Of a stretch of DNA of 64,000 bases, positions 43,581 through 51,482 are shown piece by piece. This stretch comes from Caproicibacter sp047777415. GTDB taxonomy: Bacteria > Bacillota > Clostridia > Oscillospirales > Acutalibacteraceae. Location of the stretch: the NCBI GenBank assembly GCA_047777415.1, contig JBKEEO010000001.1, positions 868,001 to 932,000 of the forward strand, in the 5' to 3' direction. The notes under the pieces were generated by a model. It did no database searches. It saw nothing but the letters and a program-made list of their open reading frames with translations, and was not told the DNA's origin. How positions within the stretch are numbered: position 1 is the stretch's first letter; the number at the start of each line of letters is the position of its first letter. The position numbers and the translations under genes were made by a program.

Positions 43581-46241
43581 ATGAGCAATAAATTCATTTA
43601 TTACTTTTCCGAGGGAAGCGAAGCCTTCCACGGCGACATGACCACCATGCGGAACATTCTTGGTGGTAAAGGTGCCGGGTTGGCGGAAATGACCGCTGCA
43701 GGAATGCCGGTTCCGCAGGGCTTTACCATCACGACGGAAGCCTGCACCCAGTATTACAAGGACGGCCGCCAGATTAGTGAGGAAATCCAGAAGGATATTT
43801 TTGAGCACATGAAGGGTCTGGAGAAAATCACCGGAAAAACTTTCGGCGATATCAACAACCCGCTGCTTGTATCCGTCCGTTCCGGCGCACGTCAGTCCAT
43901 GCCCGGTATGATGGACACCATTTTGAACCTCGGTCTGAACGATCAGTCCGTTGAGGGCTTAGCGAAGAAGACCAACAATCCGCGTTTTGCTTATGACAGC
44001 TATCGCCGCTTTGTTCAGATGTTCTCGGACGTTGTTATGGGCGTTCCAAAGAGACTCTTCGAGGAAGAAATTGATAAAATGAAGGCCGCAAAGGGCGTCA
44101 AGAATGACATTGACTTAACGGCCGAAGACCTGAAAAAACTTGTTGAGATTTTCAAGAAGATTTACGAAGACAACGAACACAAACCGTTCCCGCAGGATCC
44201 GAAGGAACAGCTGATTGAGGCTGTAAAGGCTGTTTTCCGTTCTTGGGACAACCCCCGCGCGAATGTTTACCGCAAGATGAACGAAATTCCGTACGAATGG
44301 GGTACCGCCGTCAATGTTCAGCAGATGGCTTTTGGTAACTCCGGTGATCGTTCCGGTACGGGCGTTGCATTTACCCGCAACCCGGCAACGGGTGAAAAGG
44401 AATTGTTCGGTGAATACCTCATCAATGCGCAGGGTGAAGATGTTGTTGCCGGTGTGCGTACGCCGTCTCCGCTTAGCCATCTGAAAGACCAGATGCCGGA
44501 CGTATACAACCAGTTTGTTGACATTGCCAATCGTTTGGAAAAACATTTCCGCGATATGCAGGATATGGAATTTACCATTGAGGACGGCAAGCTGTTCATG
44601 CTACAAACCCGTAACGGCAAACGTACGGCCAACGCTGCACTGAAGATTGCTTGCGACCTAGTGGATGAAGGCATGATCGATGAAGAAGAGGCTGTTCTCC
44701 GCGTAGAGCCGAAACAACTTGACGCACTTCTGCATCCGCAGTTCGATGCTGAAGCACTGAAAAAGGCAGAACCAATCGGACATGGTCTTGCTGCATCTCC
44801 GGGTGCTGCCTGCGGAAGAGTTGTCTTTACTGCGGAAGATGCGAAGGAATGGGCTGAAAAGGGCGAAAAGGTCATCTTGGTCCGTCTGGAAACCTCTCCG
44901 GAAGACATTGAAGGTATGGCGGTTGCGCAGGGCATCCTGACAGTTCGCGGCGGTATGACTTCCCACGCGGCTGTTGTTGCACGCGGCATGGGTACTTGCT
45001 GTGTTTCCGGCTGCGGCGAAATTGTTGTCGATTATGAAAAGAAGCAGTTCACTTTGGCTGGCAAGACCATCAAAGAGGGCGACTATATCTCCATTGACGG
45101 TTCTACCGGTAACGTGTATGATACCGCAATCCCGACCGTTCCGGCTTCCATTTCCGGTAACTTTGGCCGCTTTATGGCTTGGGCTGATAAGGCACGCAGA
45201 CTGCAGGTTTACACCAATGCAGATACTCCGCGCGATGCAAAACAGGCACGTGACTTTGGTGCGGAAGGTATCGGACTGTGCCGCACAGAGCACATGTTCT
45301 TTGAAGGCGAGCGCATCAAAGCTATGCGTGAAATGATTGTTGCCAAGACAGTGGAGGAACGCAAGGCGGCTCTTGCAAAGATTTTGCCGTATCAGCAGGG
45401 CGACTTTGAGAGCCTGTATGAGGTTATGGAAGGCCGTCCGGTCATCATTCGTTACCTCGATCCGCCGCTGCATGAATTCCTGCCGACGAAGGAAGAGGAC
45501 ATTAAGGAAATCGCCGGTGAGCTGAACATTTCCGTTGAAGAACTGAAGAATGTTATTTCCGGCTTGCATGAATTCAACCCGATGATGGGTCACCGCGGCT
45601 GCCGTCTGTCTGTTTCCTATCCGGAAATTGCAGAGATGCAGACCACGGCGGTTATCAATGCAGCTATTAATGTTAATAAGAAACATCCTGAGTTCAAGAC
45701 TTCCCCGAACATCATGATTCCGCTGGTTGGAGAAGTTAAGGAACTGAAGTATGTAAAGGATGTTGTAACCGCTACAGCCGACAGAATTATTAAAGAAGCG
45801 GGTGTGGATCTGAAATATCAGGTAGGTACCATGATTGAGATTCCACGTGCCGCTCTGACAGCGGGAGACATTGCGAAGGAAGCCGAATTCTTCAGCTTTG
45901 GTACCAACGACTTAACTCAGATGACTTTCGGATTCAGCCGCGATGATGCCGGTAAGTTCCTTGATTCCTATTATGAGAAAAAGATTTATGAATCCGATCC
46001 GTTCGCACACCTCGATCAGACGGGTGTTGGCAAGCTGATTAAGATGGCAGTGGCTGATGGCCGCGCTACACGCCCGGATATTCATCTTGGTATCTGCGGT
46101 GAGCACGGTGGAGATCCGTCATCCGTTGAGTTCTGCCATTTCGCTGGCCTTGATTATGTTTCCTGCTCTCCGTTCCGTGTGCCGATTGCACGTCTTGCAG
46201 CAGCACAGGCAGCGATCAAGGAGAAAAAGGCAAAAGCCTGA
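43581..46241 (+). CDS. ppdK: Pyruvate, phosphate dikinase
   Basis: PPDK interconverts pyruvate, ATP and phosphate with PEP, AMP and pyrophosphate; in anaerobes it often replaces pyruvate kinase. From the ATG at 43581 (AGGAGG upstream) it has 886 residues. The N-terminal nucleotide-binding domain has RSGARQSMPGMMDT, the central domain carries the phosphorylated His in GGMTSHAAVVARG (about 450-460) and the C-terminal barrel has GTNDLTQMTFG and the catalytic Cys in GICGEHGGD (about 830). It is complete and monocistronic, with a terminator after it. Confidence 0.97.
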   Translation: MSNKFIYYFSEGSEAFHGDMTTMRNILGGKGAGLAEMTAAGMPVPQGFTITTEACTQYYKDGRQISEEIQKDIFEHMKGLEKITGKTFGDINNPLLVSVRSGARQSMPGMMDTILNLGLNDQSVEGLAKKTNNPRFAYDSYRRFVQMFSDVVMGVPKRLFEEEIDKMKAAKGVKNDIDLTAEDLKKLVEIFKKIYEDNEHKPFPQDPKEQLIEAVKAVFRSWDNPRANVYRKMNEIPYEWGTAVNVQQMAFGNSGDRSGTGVAFTRNPATGEKELFGEYLINAQGEDVVAGVRTPSPLSHLKDQMPDVYNQFVDIANRLEKHFRDMQDMEFTIEDGKLFMLQTRNGKRTANAALKIACDLVDEGMIDEEEAVLRVEPKQLDALLHPQFDAEALKKAEPIGHGLAASPGAACGRVVFTAEDAKEWAEKGEKVILVRLETSPEDIEGMAVAQGILTVRGGMTSHAAVVARGMGTCCVSGCGEIVVDYEKKQFTLAGKTIKEGDYISIDGSTGNVYDTAIPTVPASISGNFGRFMAWADKARRLQVYTNADTPRDAKQARDFGAEGIGLCRTEHMFFEGERIKAMREMIVAKTVEERKAALAKILPYQQGDFESLYEVMEGRPVIIRYLDPPLHEFLPTKEEDIKEIAGELNISVEELKNVISGLHEFNPMMGHRGCRLSVSYPEIAEMQTTAVINAAINVNKKHPEFKTSPNIMIPLVGEVKELKYVKDVVTATADRIIKEAGVDLKYQVGTMIEIPRAALTAGDIAKEAEFFSFGTNDLTQMTFGFSRDDAGKFLDSYYEKKIYESDPFAHLDQTGVGKLIKMAVADGRATRPDIHLGICGEHGGDPSSVEFCHFAGLDYVSCSPFRVPIARLAAAQAAIKEKKAKA

Positions 46242-46272
46242 TTTCCAGATTCAGAATTTTAGCAGTTTGAAA

Positions 46273-46309
46273 GATTCCCCTGCGATTTGCTCGCAGGGGA
46301 ATTCTTTTC
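46273..46309 (+). terminator. Intrinsic terminator after ppdK
   Basis: Stem TTCCCCTGCGA with TCGCAGGGGAA, loop TTTGC, then TTCTTTT. It lies just before the ribosome site of the next gene, so that gene depends on read-through or its own signal. Confidence 0.85.
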
Positions 46310-46326
46310 CAAAGGAGACTGGGAGC

Positions 46327-46770
46327 ATGCCGAAAAAACATATCAAAATTTTGCTGGTTCTCATGCAGGCATTGTTGATAGGAATGCAGTTTCTTCCGGT
46401 GGGGAGAGCTTCTGCAGTACGTGCCGAAGAAAAGGAATCACTGAGCGTATTCAGAATGATACACCGCTATGCCGGAATGGGATTTTCAAACGATGCGCTT
46501 GTGTATCTGCTGCTGTCCTGTCTCATTCCGATTCTTACCGTGGTTTTTCTGTTTGTGCTCAAAGAGCGCTATAATTTTGGAACGGCAGCCTGCCTTAGTG
46601 CGTTTTATATGTTGGCAGCCGCGTGCTTTTTCACCGCAGCAAAACGAAAGATGATTGATTCCGTCATGTTCACCGGTTTGCATTATTTGATTATTTTAGT
46701 ATCGCTGGTTTCCCTTGCATTGGCGGCATGGGGATTTTGCATCTGTATGCCACGTTCGGGAAAGAATTAG
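46327..46770 (+). CDS. Small membrane protein of unknown function
   Basis: A 147-residue protein starting at an ATG with AAAGGAG about 10 bases upstream. It has an N-terminal hydrophobic segment that looks like a signal peptide (cleavage after ASA, near 30) and three further membrane segments (about 57-80, 86-104, 115-138). Composition is otherwise unremarkable, and no family was recognised. It follows ppdK after a terminator. Confidence 0.7.
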   Translation: MPKKHIKILLVLMQALLIGMQFLPVGRASAVRAEEKESLSVFRMIHRYAGMGFSNDALVYLLLSCLIPILTVVFLFVLKERYNFGTAACLSAFYMLAAACFFTAAKRKMIDSVMFTGLHYLIILVSLVSLALAAWGFCICMPRSGKN

Positions 46771-47007
46771 TTGTCCACATTTTTAACCTTGCATCGCTTC
46801 CCAAGTATAAAGGTTTTTTCAATACATTTATCCGGTTGGAGAATGCGAAATCAAAGAAGGAAACCGGTGAAAAGAGTGACGGCGTATTTAAGAAGAATCA
46901 GCTTTGCTGTGGACACAGTTGGGCAGCCGAGGCCAAAGACGGCGTCAACAACTGTCCAATATGTATTGTAGTCCTACAAAATATTACGTTGATTTTCCAA
47001 AAAGGGC
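46771..47007. other. Gap before the tRNA-Arg promoter
   Basis: There is no gene here. It contains the lone IS481-type terminus (46949-46982). The part 46830-46950 keeps short open stretches but no coherent reading frame. Confidence 0.5.
46949..46982 (-). repeat. Solitary IS481-type left terminus
   Basis: It is an exact 34-base inverted match to 23549-23582, the left end of the IS481-family element of the island plus four flanking bases. No matching right end or transposase lies nearby, so it is a relic. Confidence 0.85.
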
Positions 47008-47036
47008 TTGACTTTTTCAGCGCAATCCAATATAAT
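47008..47036 (+). promoter_or_regulatory. Promoter of tRNA-Arg
   Basis: TTGACT, 17 bases, TATAAT. This near-consensus promoter ends about 60 bases upstream of the tRNA. Confidence 0.8.
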
Positions 47037-47087
47037 AGTAAAGCTGTCATTCATAGTAGATTTTATTCGATGTATGTCAGCTTTACT
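47037..47087 (+). promoter_or_regulatory. Large inverted repeat between promoter and tRNA
   Basis: Two 18-base arms (47037-47054, starting AGTAAAGCTG, and 47070-47087, ending CAGCTTTACT) pair at 16 positions around a 15-base loop. It overlaps the transcription start. It may be a processing hairpin in the precursor or an operator. Confidence 0.55.
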
Positions 47088-47096
47088 TTATAAAAT

Positions 47097-47173
47097 GCGC
47101 TCGTAGCTCAGCTGGATAGAGTGTCTGACTACGAATCAGAAGGTCAGGGGTTCGAATCCCTTCGGGCGCGCCA
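47097..47173 (+). tRNA. tRNA-Arg (anticodon ACG)
   Basis: The 77 bases fold as a cloverleaf: acceptor GCGCTCG with CGGGCGC, D-arm with AGCTCAGCTGGATAGAG, anticodon stem TCTGA/TCAGA with loop CTACGAA (ACG, inosine-modified for CGN codons) and the TTCGAAT loop of the T-arm. CCA is encoded. The promoter is at 47008 and a terminator follows at 47178. Confidence 0.97.
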
Positions 47174-47177
47174 GGAG

Positions 47178-47218
47178 AGATTTTCCATACGCAAAGAGCG
47201 TTTGGAAAATCTTTTTTT
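47178..47218 (+). terminator. Intrinsic terminator of tRNA-Arg
   Basis: A long stem (AGATTTTCCATACGC with GCGTTTGGAAAATCT) is followed by seven T's, starting five bases after the CCA end. Confidence 0.9.
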
Positions 47219-47224
47219 GTGCCT

Positions 47225-47259
47225 AAAACGGGCAGCACTCAAATAGAGTGTTGCCCGTT
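47225..47259 (-). terminator. Terminator of the two-component operon
   Basis: On the minus strand AACGGGCAACACTC pairs with GAGTGCTGCCCGTT and TTTT overlaps the end. It lies about 17 bases past the histidine kinase stop. Confidence 0.8.
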
Positions 47260-47275
47260 AGCGTTTTCTATCTGC

Positions 47276-48514
47276 TTATAATTTATCCAGTACCATTGAG
47301 TTATATAAGGGCAGCTGCAAATAAAACGTGTTAATGCCTTTTGCACTTTCTGCCCATATTTTACCTTTGTGTTCTTCAATAATACTTTCGGCAATTGCCA
47401 GTCCTAAACCGTAGCTTCCGTTTGCGCTTCTGGCTTTGTCTGTTCGATAAAAGCGCTTAAATATGTTCTTTAAATCGTCCTCAGAGATGGGTTCGCCGGG
47501 GTTTGCCACGGAAAGAATACAGTGAAGTCCCTGCCGTTTGAGGCTTACTTCAACCGATGCTTGCGGTGCCGCATATTTCATTGCGTTGTCCAGCAGAATT
47601 TCTAACACCTGACGCAAATGGGATTTGCTTCCCTTTAAACGAATATCGTTTTCAATGTGGCAATGAAGGGATAAGCCTTTTTCAAAATAGAGCGGCTCAA
47701 AAGGCAAAACCGCTTCCGAAACAAGTTCACTAAAATTAAGGTCCGTAATGGTTGACTTTACCTTGCCGTTATCCACTCGCGCAAGTTCCAGCAATCCCGT
47801 TACCAAATTGCGCATCTGTTTGGTCATTTGCAGGATATTTTCAGTAAACTGCCTTTTGGAAGCCTCGTCATAGTCCGTGGAACGCAAGAGTTCCGCATTG
47901 GTCATAATGACCGTCAGAGGGGTTTTTAACTCGTGCGACGCGTCGGAGACAAACTGTTTCTGTTGCCTCCATGCCTTGTCCACCGGTTTGACCGCCCAAT
48001 ATGCCAAAAACACACTCAAAATCAAAAAAGCAAGGAAACTCATAACGCCGATCAATACACAAGTTTTTATCAAGCTGTCCATAGTGGCAAGCTCACTGGA
48101 TATATCTGCGAACACCAGGCGTTGCGAAACCGGTGTTACAGCCCGCAAAAAGCGAAGGTTATATTGTTCTATGATTCCCGTATGTTCACCGGAGGACAAA
48201 GCCGCCTCCATCATTTCTCTAAGAAAATCTTCATCGGAAAGATCATAGTAATCCCCGCCGGTGGAAATGAGTTCTCCGTCCGAGCCGATTTCCAAAGTAA
48301 AATAGGGAAGCCGCATTTCTTCGGGGGGTTCATTCGGCCTTCCCGGCCCCATGTGATGCAATGGATCATTTGCAATATTGCGCAGCATTTGTATGCTGTT
48401 TTCTTCCAGATTGGCTTTCATAAAATGCAGTACCAAGCCAAAGATGACAATCAGCATTGCAGTTACAACCACCATCATGATACAGACGAACTTGATGCGC
48501 AGCTTTTTTAGCAC
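47276..48514 (-). CDS. Sensor histidine kinase
   Basis: A 412-residue membrane sensor with two membrane helices (about 10-31 and 150-173) enclosing a 115-residue extracytoplasmic sensor domain, then HisKA with the phosphorylated His194 (DASHELKTPL) and HATPase_c with DNAMKYA (N box), VANPGEPISEDD and GLGLAI (G box). The start is a GTG with GGAGGTGA; it overlaps the response regulator stop by 7 bases. The signal is unknown. Its divergent neighbours are the cyclophilin-VTC-DUF4956-CotH genes, which it may control. Confidence 0.93.
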   Translation of the reverse strand: MLKKLRIKFVCIMMVVVTAMLIVIFGLVLHFMKANLEENSIQMLRNIANDPLHHMGPGRPNEPPEEMRLPYFTLEIGSDGELISTGGDYYDLSDEDFLREMMEAALSSGEHTGIIEQYNLRFLRAVTPVSQRLVFADISSELATMDSLIKTCVLIGVMSFLAFLILSVFLAYWAVKPVDKAWRQQKQFVSDASHELKTPLTVIMTNAELLRSTDYDEASKRQFTENILQMTKQMRNLVTGLLELARVDNGKVKSTITDLNFSELVSEAVLPFEPLYFEKGLSLHCHIENDIRLKGSKSHLRQVLEILLDNAMKYAAPQASVEVSLKRQGLHCILSVANPGEPISEDDLKNIFKRFYRTDKARSANGSYGLGLAIAESIIEEHKGKIWAESAKGINTFYLQLPLYNSMVLDKL

Positions 48515-49185
48515 CGGTCACTCACCTCCAGGCAGTATCCCAATCGGCGGACAGCCTTAATCTGAATATTGGAACCGATGCTTTTCAGTTTTTTTCGAAG
48601 AAAACCGACATAAACTTCTACATGATTTTCCACCGCATTGGAGTCATAGCCCCACACCCGAGCAAGAATCACTTCCTTCGAAATGATATTATCTCGCGAC
48701 TGCAGTAAAAAACGCATCACATCAAACTCTCTGGCGGAAAGGCGCTGACTTTTCTCCCCGCAAATCAGCGTACAGGATTCCAAATCAAGTGAAGTATTGC
48801 CGTAGGTCAGCTCGTTTACTTGATGACCCTGGCGGCGAAGAAGTGCGTTGATGCATGCCAGAAGCTCACGGGAATCAAACGGCTTTGTCAGATAATAGTC
48901 GGCGCCGGCATTGAGTCCTTCGATTCTGTCTTCCAGCCCCGATTTTGCGGTCAGCATCAAAATTGGTGTTGCACATCGCTGTGAGCGCACCTTTCGGGCC
49001 ACTTCGTATCCATTCATTTTCGGCATCATAACATCCAGAATCAGCAAATCATATACGCCAAGCTCTGCGTATTCTTTGCCGGTTTCACCGTCGTATACGG
49101 TTTCTACCTCAAAGCCTTTGCTCTCGAGCAGAGTTTTGAGAGAATCCGCAAGTAATTTCTCATCTTCAATAATTAATATTTTCAT
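48508..49185 (-). CDS. OmpR/PhoB-family response regulator
   Basis: A 225-residue regulator: receiver domain with the acidic pocket EDE (7-9), phosphorylated Asp51 (LILDVMMP) and Lys in TKPF (about 100), then a C-terminal winged helix (about 128-222, SAREFDVMRFLLQ and the VWGYDSNAVENHVEVYVGFLRKKL recognition part). The ATG at 49185 with GGAGGCAGCT was preferred over an ATG four codons upstream. It is the first gene of a two-gene operon with the kinase. Confidence 0.95.
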   Translation of the reverse strand: MKILIIEDEKLLADSLKTLLESKGFEVETVYDGETGKEYAELGVYDLLILDVMMPKMNGYEVARKVRSQRCATPILMLTAKSGLEDRIEGLNAGADYYLTKPFDSRELLACINALLRRQGHQVNELTYGNTSLDLESCTLICGEKSQRLSAREFDVMRFLLQSRDNIISKEVILARVWGYDSNAVENHVEVYVGFLRKKLKSIGSNIQIKAVRRLGYCLEVSDRC

Positions 49186-49368
49186 AGCTGCCTCCATGAA
49201 ACATTTCTTAATAGTATAATACCGATATTTGCTGAATTGAAACTGAAAGACTCTCAGTTTACAATTATTTTACAACTTTCCCACCGTTTTTCAGCGAAGA
49301 TACAGCTTTGGATGCTATTTTATTGTAGAAGGCGGCAATCGCCGGCTATAACATGCGAAAGGGCAGGG

Positions 49369-49980
49369 ATGAAAATGAATCATACAAAGAAGAAGGTATT
49401 TACACTGGCCGGTGTGCTGTGTGTTTTGGCAGTGTGTGCAGGTATTATTTTTACCATGGTTTATAAAACGACATCCAATTATACCGCAACGTATTACGCT
49501 GATATTGATATTGAAGGATACGGCGTTATTACCGTTGCTTTGGATGGCGAAAGCGCACCTGAAACCGTGGAGAATTTTGTCACGTTAGCTCAGTCCGGAT
49601 TCTATGATGGACTGACTTTTCACCGTATTATAGAGGGATTTATGATGCAGGGCGGCGATCCCAACGGGGATGGAACAGGCGGCTCCGGGACAACCGTTAC
49701 GGGAGAATTTAGCGCAAATGGCATTGAAAACAACCTGTCCCATACAAGGGGTGCCGTTTCCATGGCACGCTCCAGCGACTATGACAGTGCCAGTTCGCAG
49801 TTTTTTATCGTTCAACAAGACAGTACGTATTTAGACGGCAACTATGCCGTATTTGGTTATGTGATAAGCGGCATGGATATTGTAGACAAGATATGTGAAG
49901 AAGCGGAACCCATTGATGACAACGGGCTGATTTCGCCCGAGGAACAGCCGGTCATTCAATCCATTCAGATTTATGAATAA
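49369..49980 (+). CDS. Membrane-anchored cyclophilin-type peptidyl-prolyl isomerase
   Basis: A 203-residue protein with one N-terminal membrane helix (about 9-30) and an outside cyclophilin domain: FHRIIEGFMMQGGDP (catalytic Arg, about 84-98), SMARSSDYDSASSQFFIV (about 131-148) and DGNYAVFGYV. It catalyses cis-trans proline isomerisation of exported proteins. An in-frame ATG two codons later is also possible. It is followed, with an overlap or close spacing, by the VTC-domain gene; the coupling suggests a shared surface role. Confidence 0.92.
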   Translation: MKMNHTKKKVFTLAGVLCVLAVCAGIIFTMVYKTTSNYTATYYADIDIEGYGVITVALDGESAPETVENFVTLAQSGFYDGLTFHRIIEGFMMQGGDPNGDGTGGSGTTVTGEFSANGIENNLSHTRGAVSMARSSDYDSASSQFFIVQQDSTYLDGNYAVFGYVISGMDIVDKICEEAEPIDDNGLISPEEQPVIQSIQIYE

Positions 49981-50101
49981 AAAGTATTTACAAAACGTTA
50001 AAAAAATTTACCGGGATTTTTCAGTATGGTTTCAGCAACTCGCTGTAAAATCTGTAACATCATCACAAGCAATTCCAAAACCGAAAGGAGAGTTGCCAGA
50101 A

Positions 50102-50773
50102 ATGGAGTACCGACACGAATGGAAGCACCAAATCAATGTATCGGACATGGTTACCATTCGGCAGCGACTTCGGGCTGTGGCACAAATAGATCCACATGCC
50201 GTGGACGGCAAGTATACAATCCGAAGTTTGTATTTTGATAACCTTGAAGACAAGGCACTCCAAGAAAAAATCGACGGTGTGAATCGCAGGGAAAAGTTCC
50301 GCATCCGCTATTATAACGGCGATACGAGCTTCATCCATTTGGAAAAGAAAAGCAAGCTAAACGGATTAGGCAGCAAGAAAAGCGCCAAATTGACAGCGGA
50401 GGAAGCACAGGCCATCGTGGACGGCCGCATCCATTGGATGTTAAACAGCGGAAGGCCTCTGATTCAGGAACTATATTCCAAAATGCGGTATCAGGGACTT
50501 CGCCCGAAGACAATTGTGGATTACACCCGGGAGCCTTTTGTTTATCCACCGGGAAATGTGCGGGTTACCTTGGACTATAACATTCGCACGGGACTGGGCT
50601 GTACGGATTTTCTAAACCCAAACTGTGTAACGATAGCCGCAGGAAATGCCCCCATTATCCTTGAAGTGAAGTGGGACGAGTTTCTGCCAAGTATTATTCG
50701 AGATGCCGTTCAAGTCGGCAACAGGCGAACCGCTGCTTTTTCCAAATATGCAGCCTGCCGCATTTATGGCTAA
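50102..50773 (+). CDS. VTC-domain polyphosphate polymerase-like protein
   Basis: The VTC domain forms a tunnel that in yeast Vtc4 makes polyphosphate from ATP. The 223-residue protein has the basic and acidic tunnel motifs: YRHEWKHQI (3-11), YTIRSLYFDN (about 40-49), REKFRIRYYN, HLEKKSK, KTIVDYTREPFVY and the C-terminal LEVKWDEFLP metal site. The ATG at 50102 with AAGGAGAG upstream was chosen; a longer frame from 49973 overlapping the cyclophilin stop has no homology and is less likely. DUF4956 and CotH genes follow, a set often found together. Confidence 0.88.
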   Translation: MEYRHEWKHQINVSDMVTIRQRLRAVAQIDPHAVDGKYTIRSLYFDNLEDKALQEKIDGVNRREKFRIRYYNGDTSFIHLEKKSKLNGLGSKKSAKLTAEEAQAIVDGRIHWMLNSGRPLIQELYSKMRYQGLRPKTIVDYTREPFVYPPGNVRVTLDYNIRTGLGCTDFLNPNCVTIAAGNAPIILEVKWDEFLPSIIRDAVQVGNRRTAAFSKYAACRIYG

Positions 50774-50799
50774 ATTTATTAAAAAAGGAGTAAGAATTC

Positions 50800-51471
50800 A
50801 TGACTTTCAACGATATTTTTAAATCAAGTTTTCTGGAAAATATCAGCAGCATCAGCATTCTGGATATGATGATTGCGCTGGCGCTTGCGTTTGGAATTGG
50901 ACTGTTTATCTTTTATGTTTACAAAAAGACATTTACCGGTGTGATGTATTCTTCCAGTTTTGGCGTCAGCCTAGTTGCTATGACGATGATTACCACCGTT
51001 GTCATTCTGGCGGTAACCAGTAACGTAGTTCTCTCCCTCGGTATGGTCGGTGCTTTGTCGATCGTCCGTTTCCGCGCCGCAATCAAAGAGCCTCTTGATA
51101 TTGCGTTCCTGTTTTGGGCAATTGGCGTAGGTATTGTCATTGCAGCTGGCATGATTCCTTTGGCGGTTATCGGCAGTGTTCTCATCGGAGTGATGCTGCT
51201 GGTGTTTGTCAACAAAAAGTCCTACTGGAATCCGTATATTGTGGTTGTCCAATGCGACGGCCACGAGAGTGAAAAGAAAGCGAAAGCGTTTTTGCGGCAA
51301 AAAACACAGCGCTGCGTTGTCAAGAGCAAGACCGCACAAAAGGGTTCTGTTGAGCTGAATATGGAGATTCGCTTAAAAGACGATAACACTGATTTTATCA
51401 ACGCATTATCTGATTTGGATGGCATTCATAGTGCTGTGCTGGTCAGCTATAACGGAGATTACATGGGCTAA
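50800..51471 (+). CDS. DUF4956 membrane protein
   Basis: A 223-residue protein with four membrane segments (about 20-43, 52-75, 78-98, 105-135) and a soluble C-terminal ferredoxin-like domain (about 145-223). The GALSIVRFRAAIKEPLDIAFLFWA segment (about 83-106) is characteristic of DUF4956. Function is not known; it is typically encoded between VTC-domain and CotH-type proteins, and may move the polyphosphate or another anion across the membrane. AAAGGAG lies before the ATG. Confidence 0.88.
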   Translation: MTFNDIFKSSFLENISSISILDMMIALALAFGIGLFIFYVYKKTFTGVMYSSSFGVSLVAMTMITTVVILAVTSNVVLSLGMVGALSIVRFRAAIKEPLDIAFLFWAIGVGIVIAAGMIPLAVIGSVLIGVMLLVFVNKKSYWNPYIVVVQCDGHESEKKAKAFLRQKTQRCVVKSKTAQKGSVELNMEIRLKDDNTDFINALSDLDGIHSAVLVSYNGDYMG

Positions 51472-51482
51472 GGAGGGATGAA

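Noticed and set aside
44318..45686. Long open frames on the minus strand inside ppdK (223 and 342 codons)
   Set aside because: They are antisense to a strongly conserved gene, have Cys/Arg/Ser-rich nonsense composition and lack ribosome sites. They are a by-product of codon bias.
49973..50101. Longer start of the VTC-domain protein overlapping the cyclophilin stop
   Set aside because: The added 43 residues do not resemble the VTC domain, and a good ribosome site precedes the later ATG at 50102.
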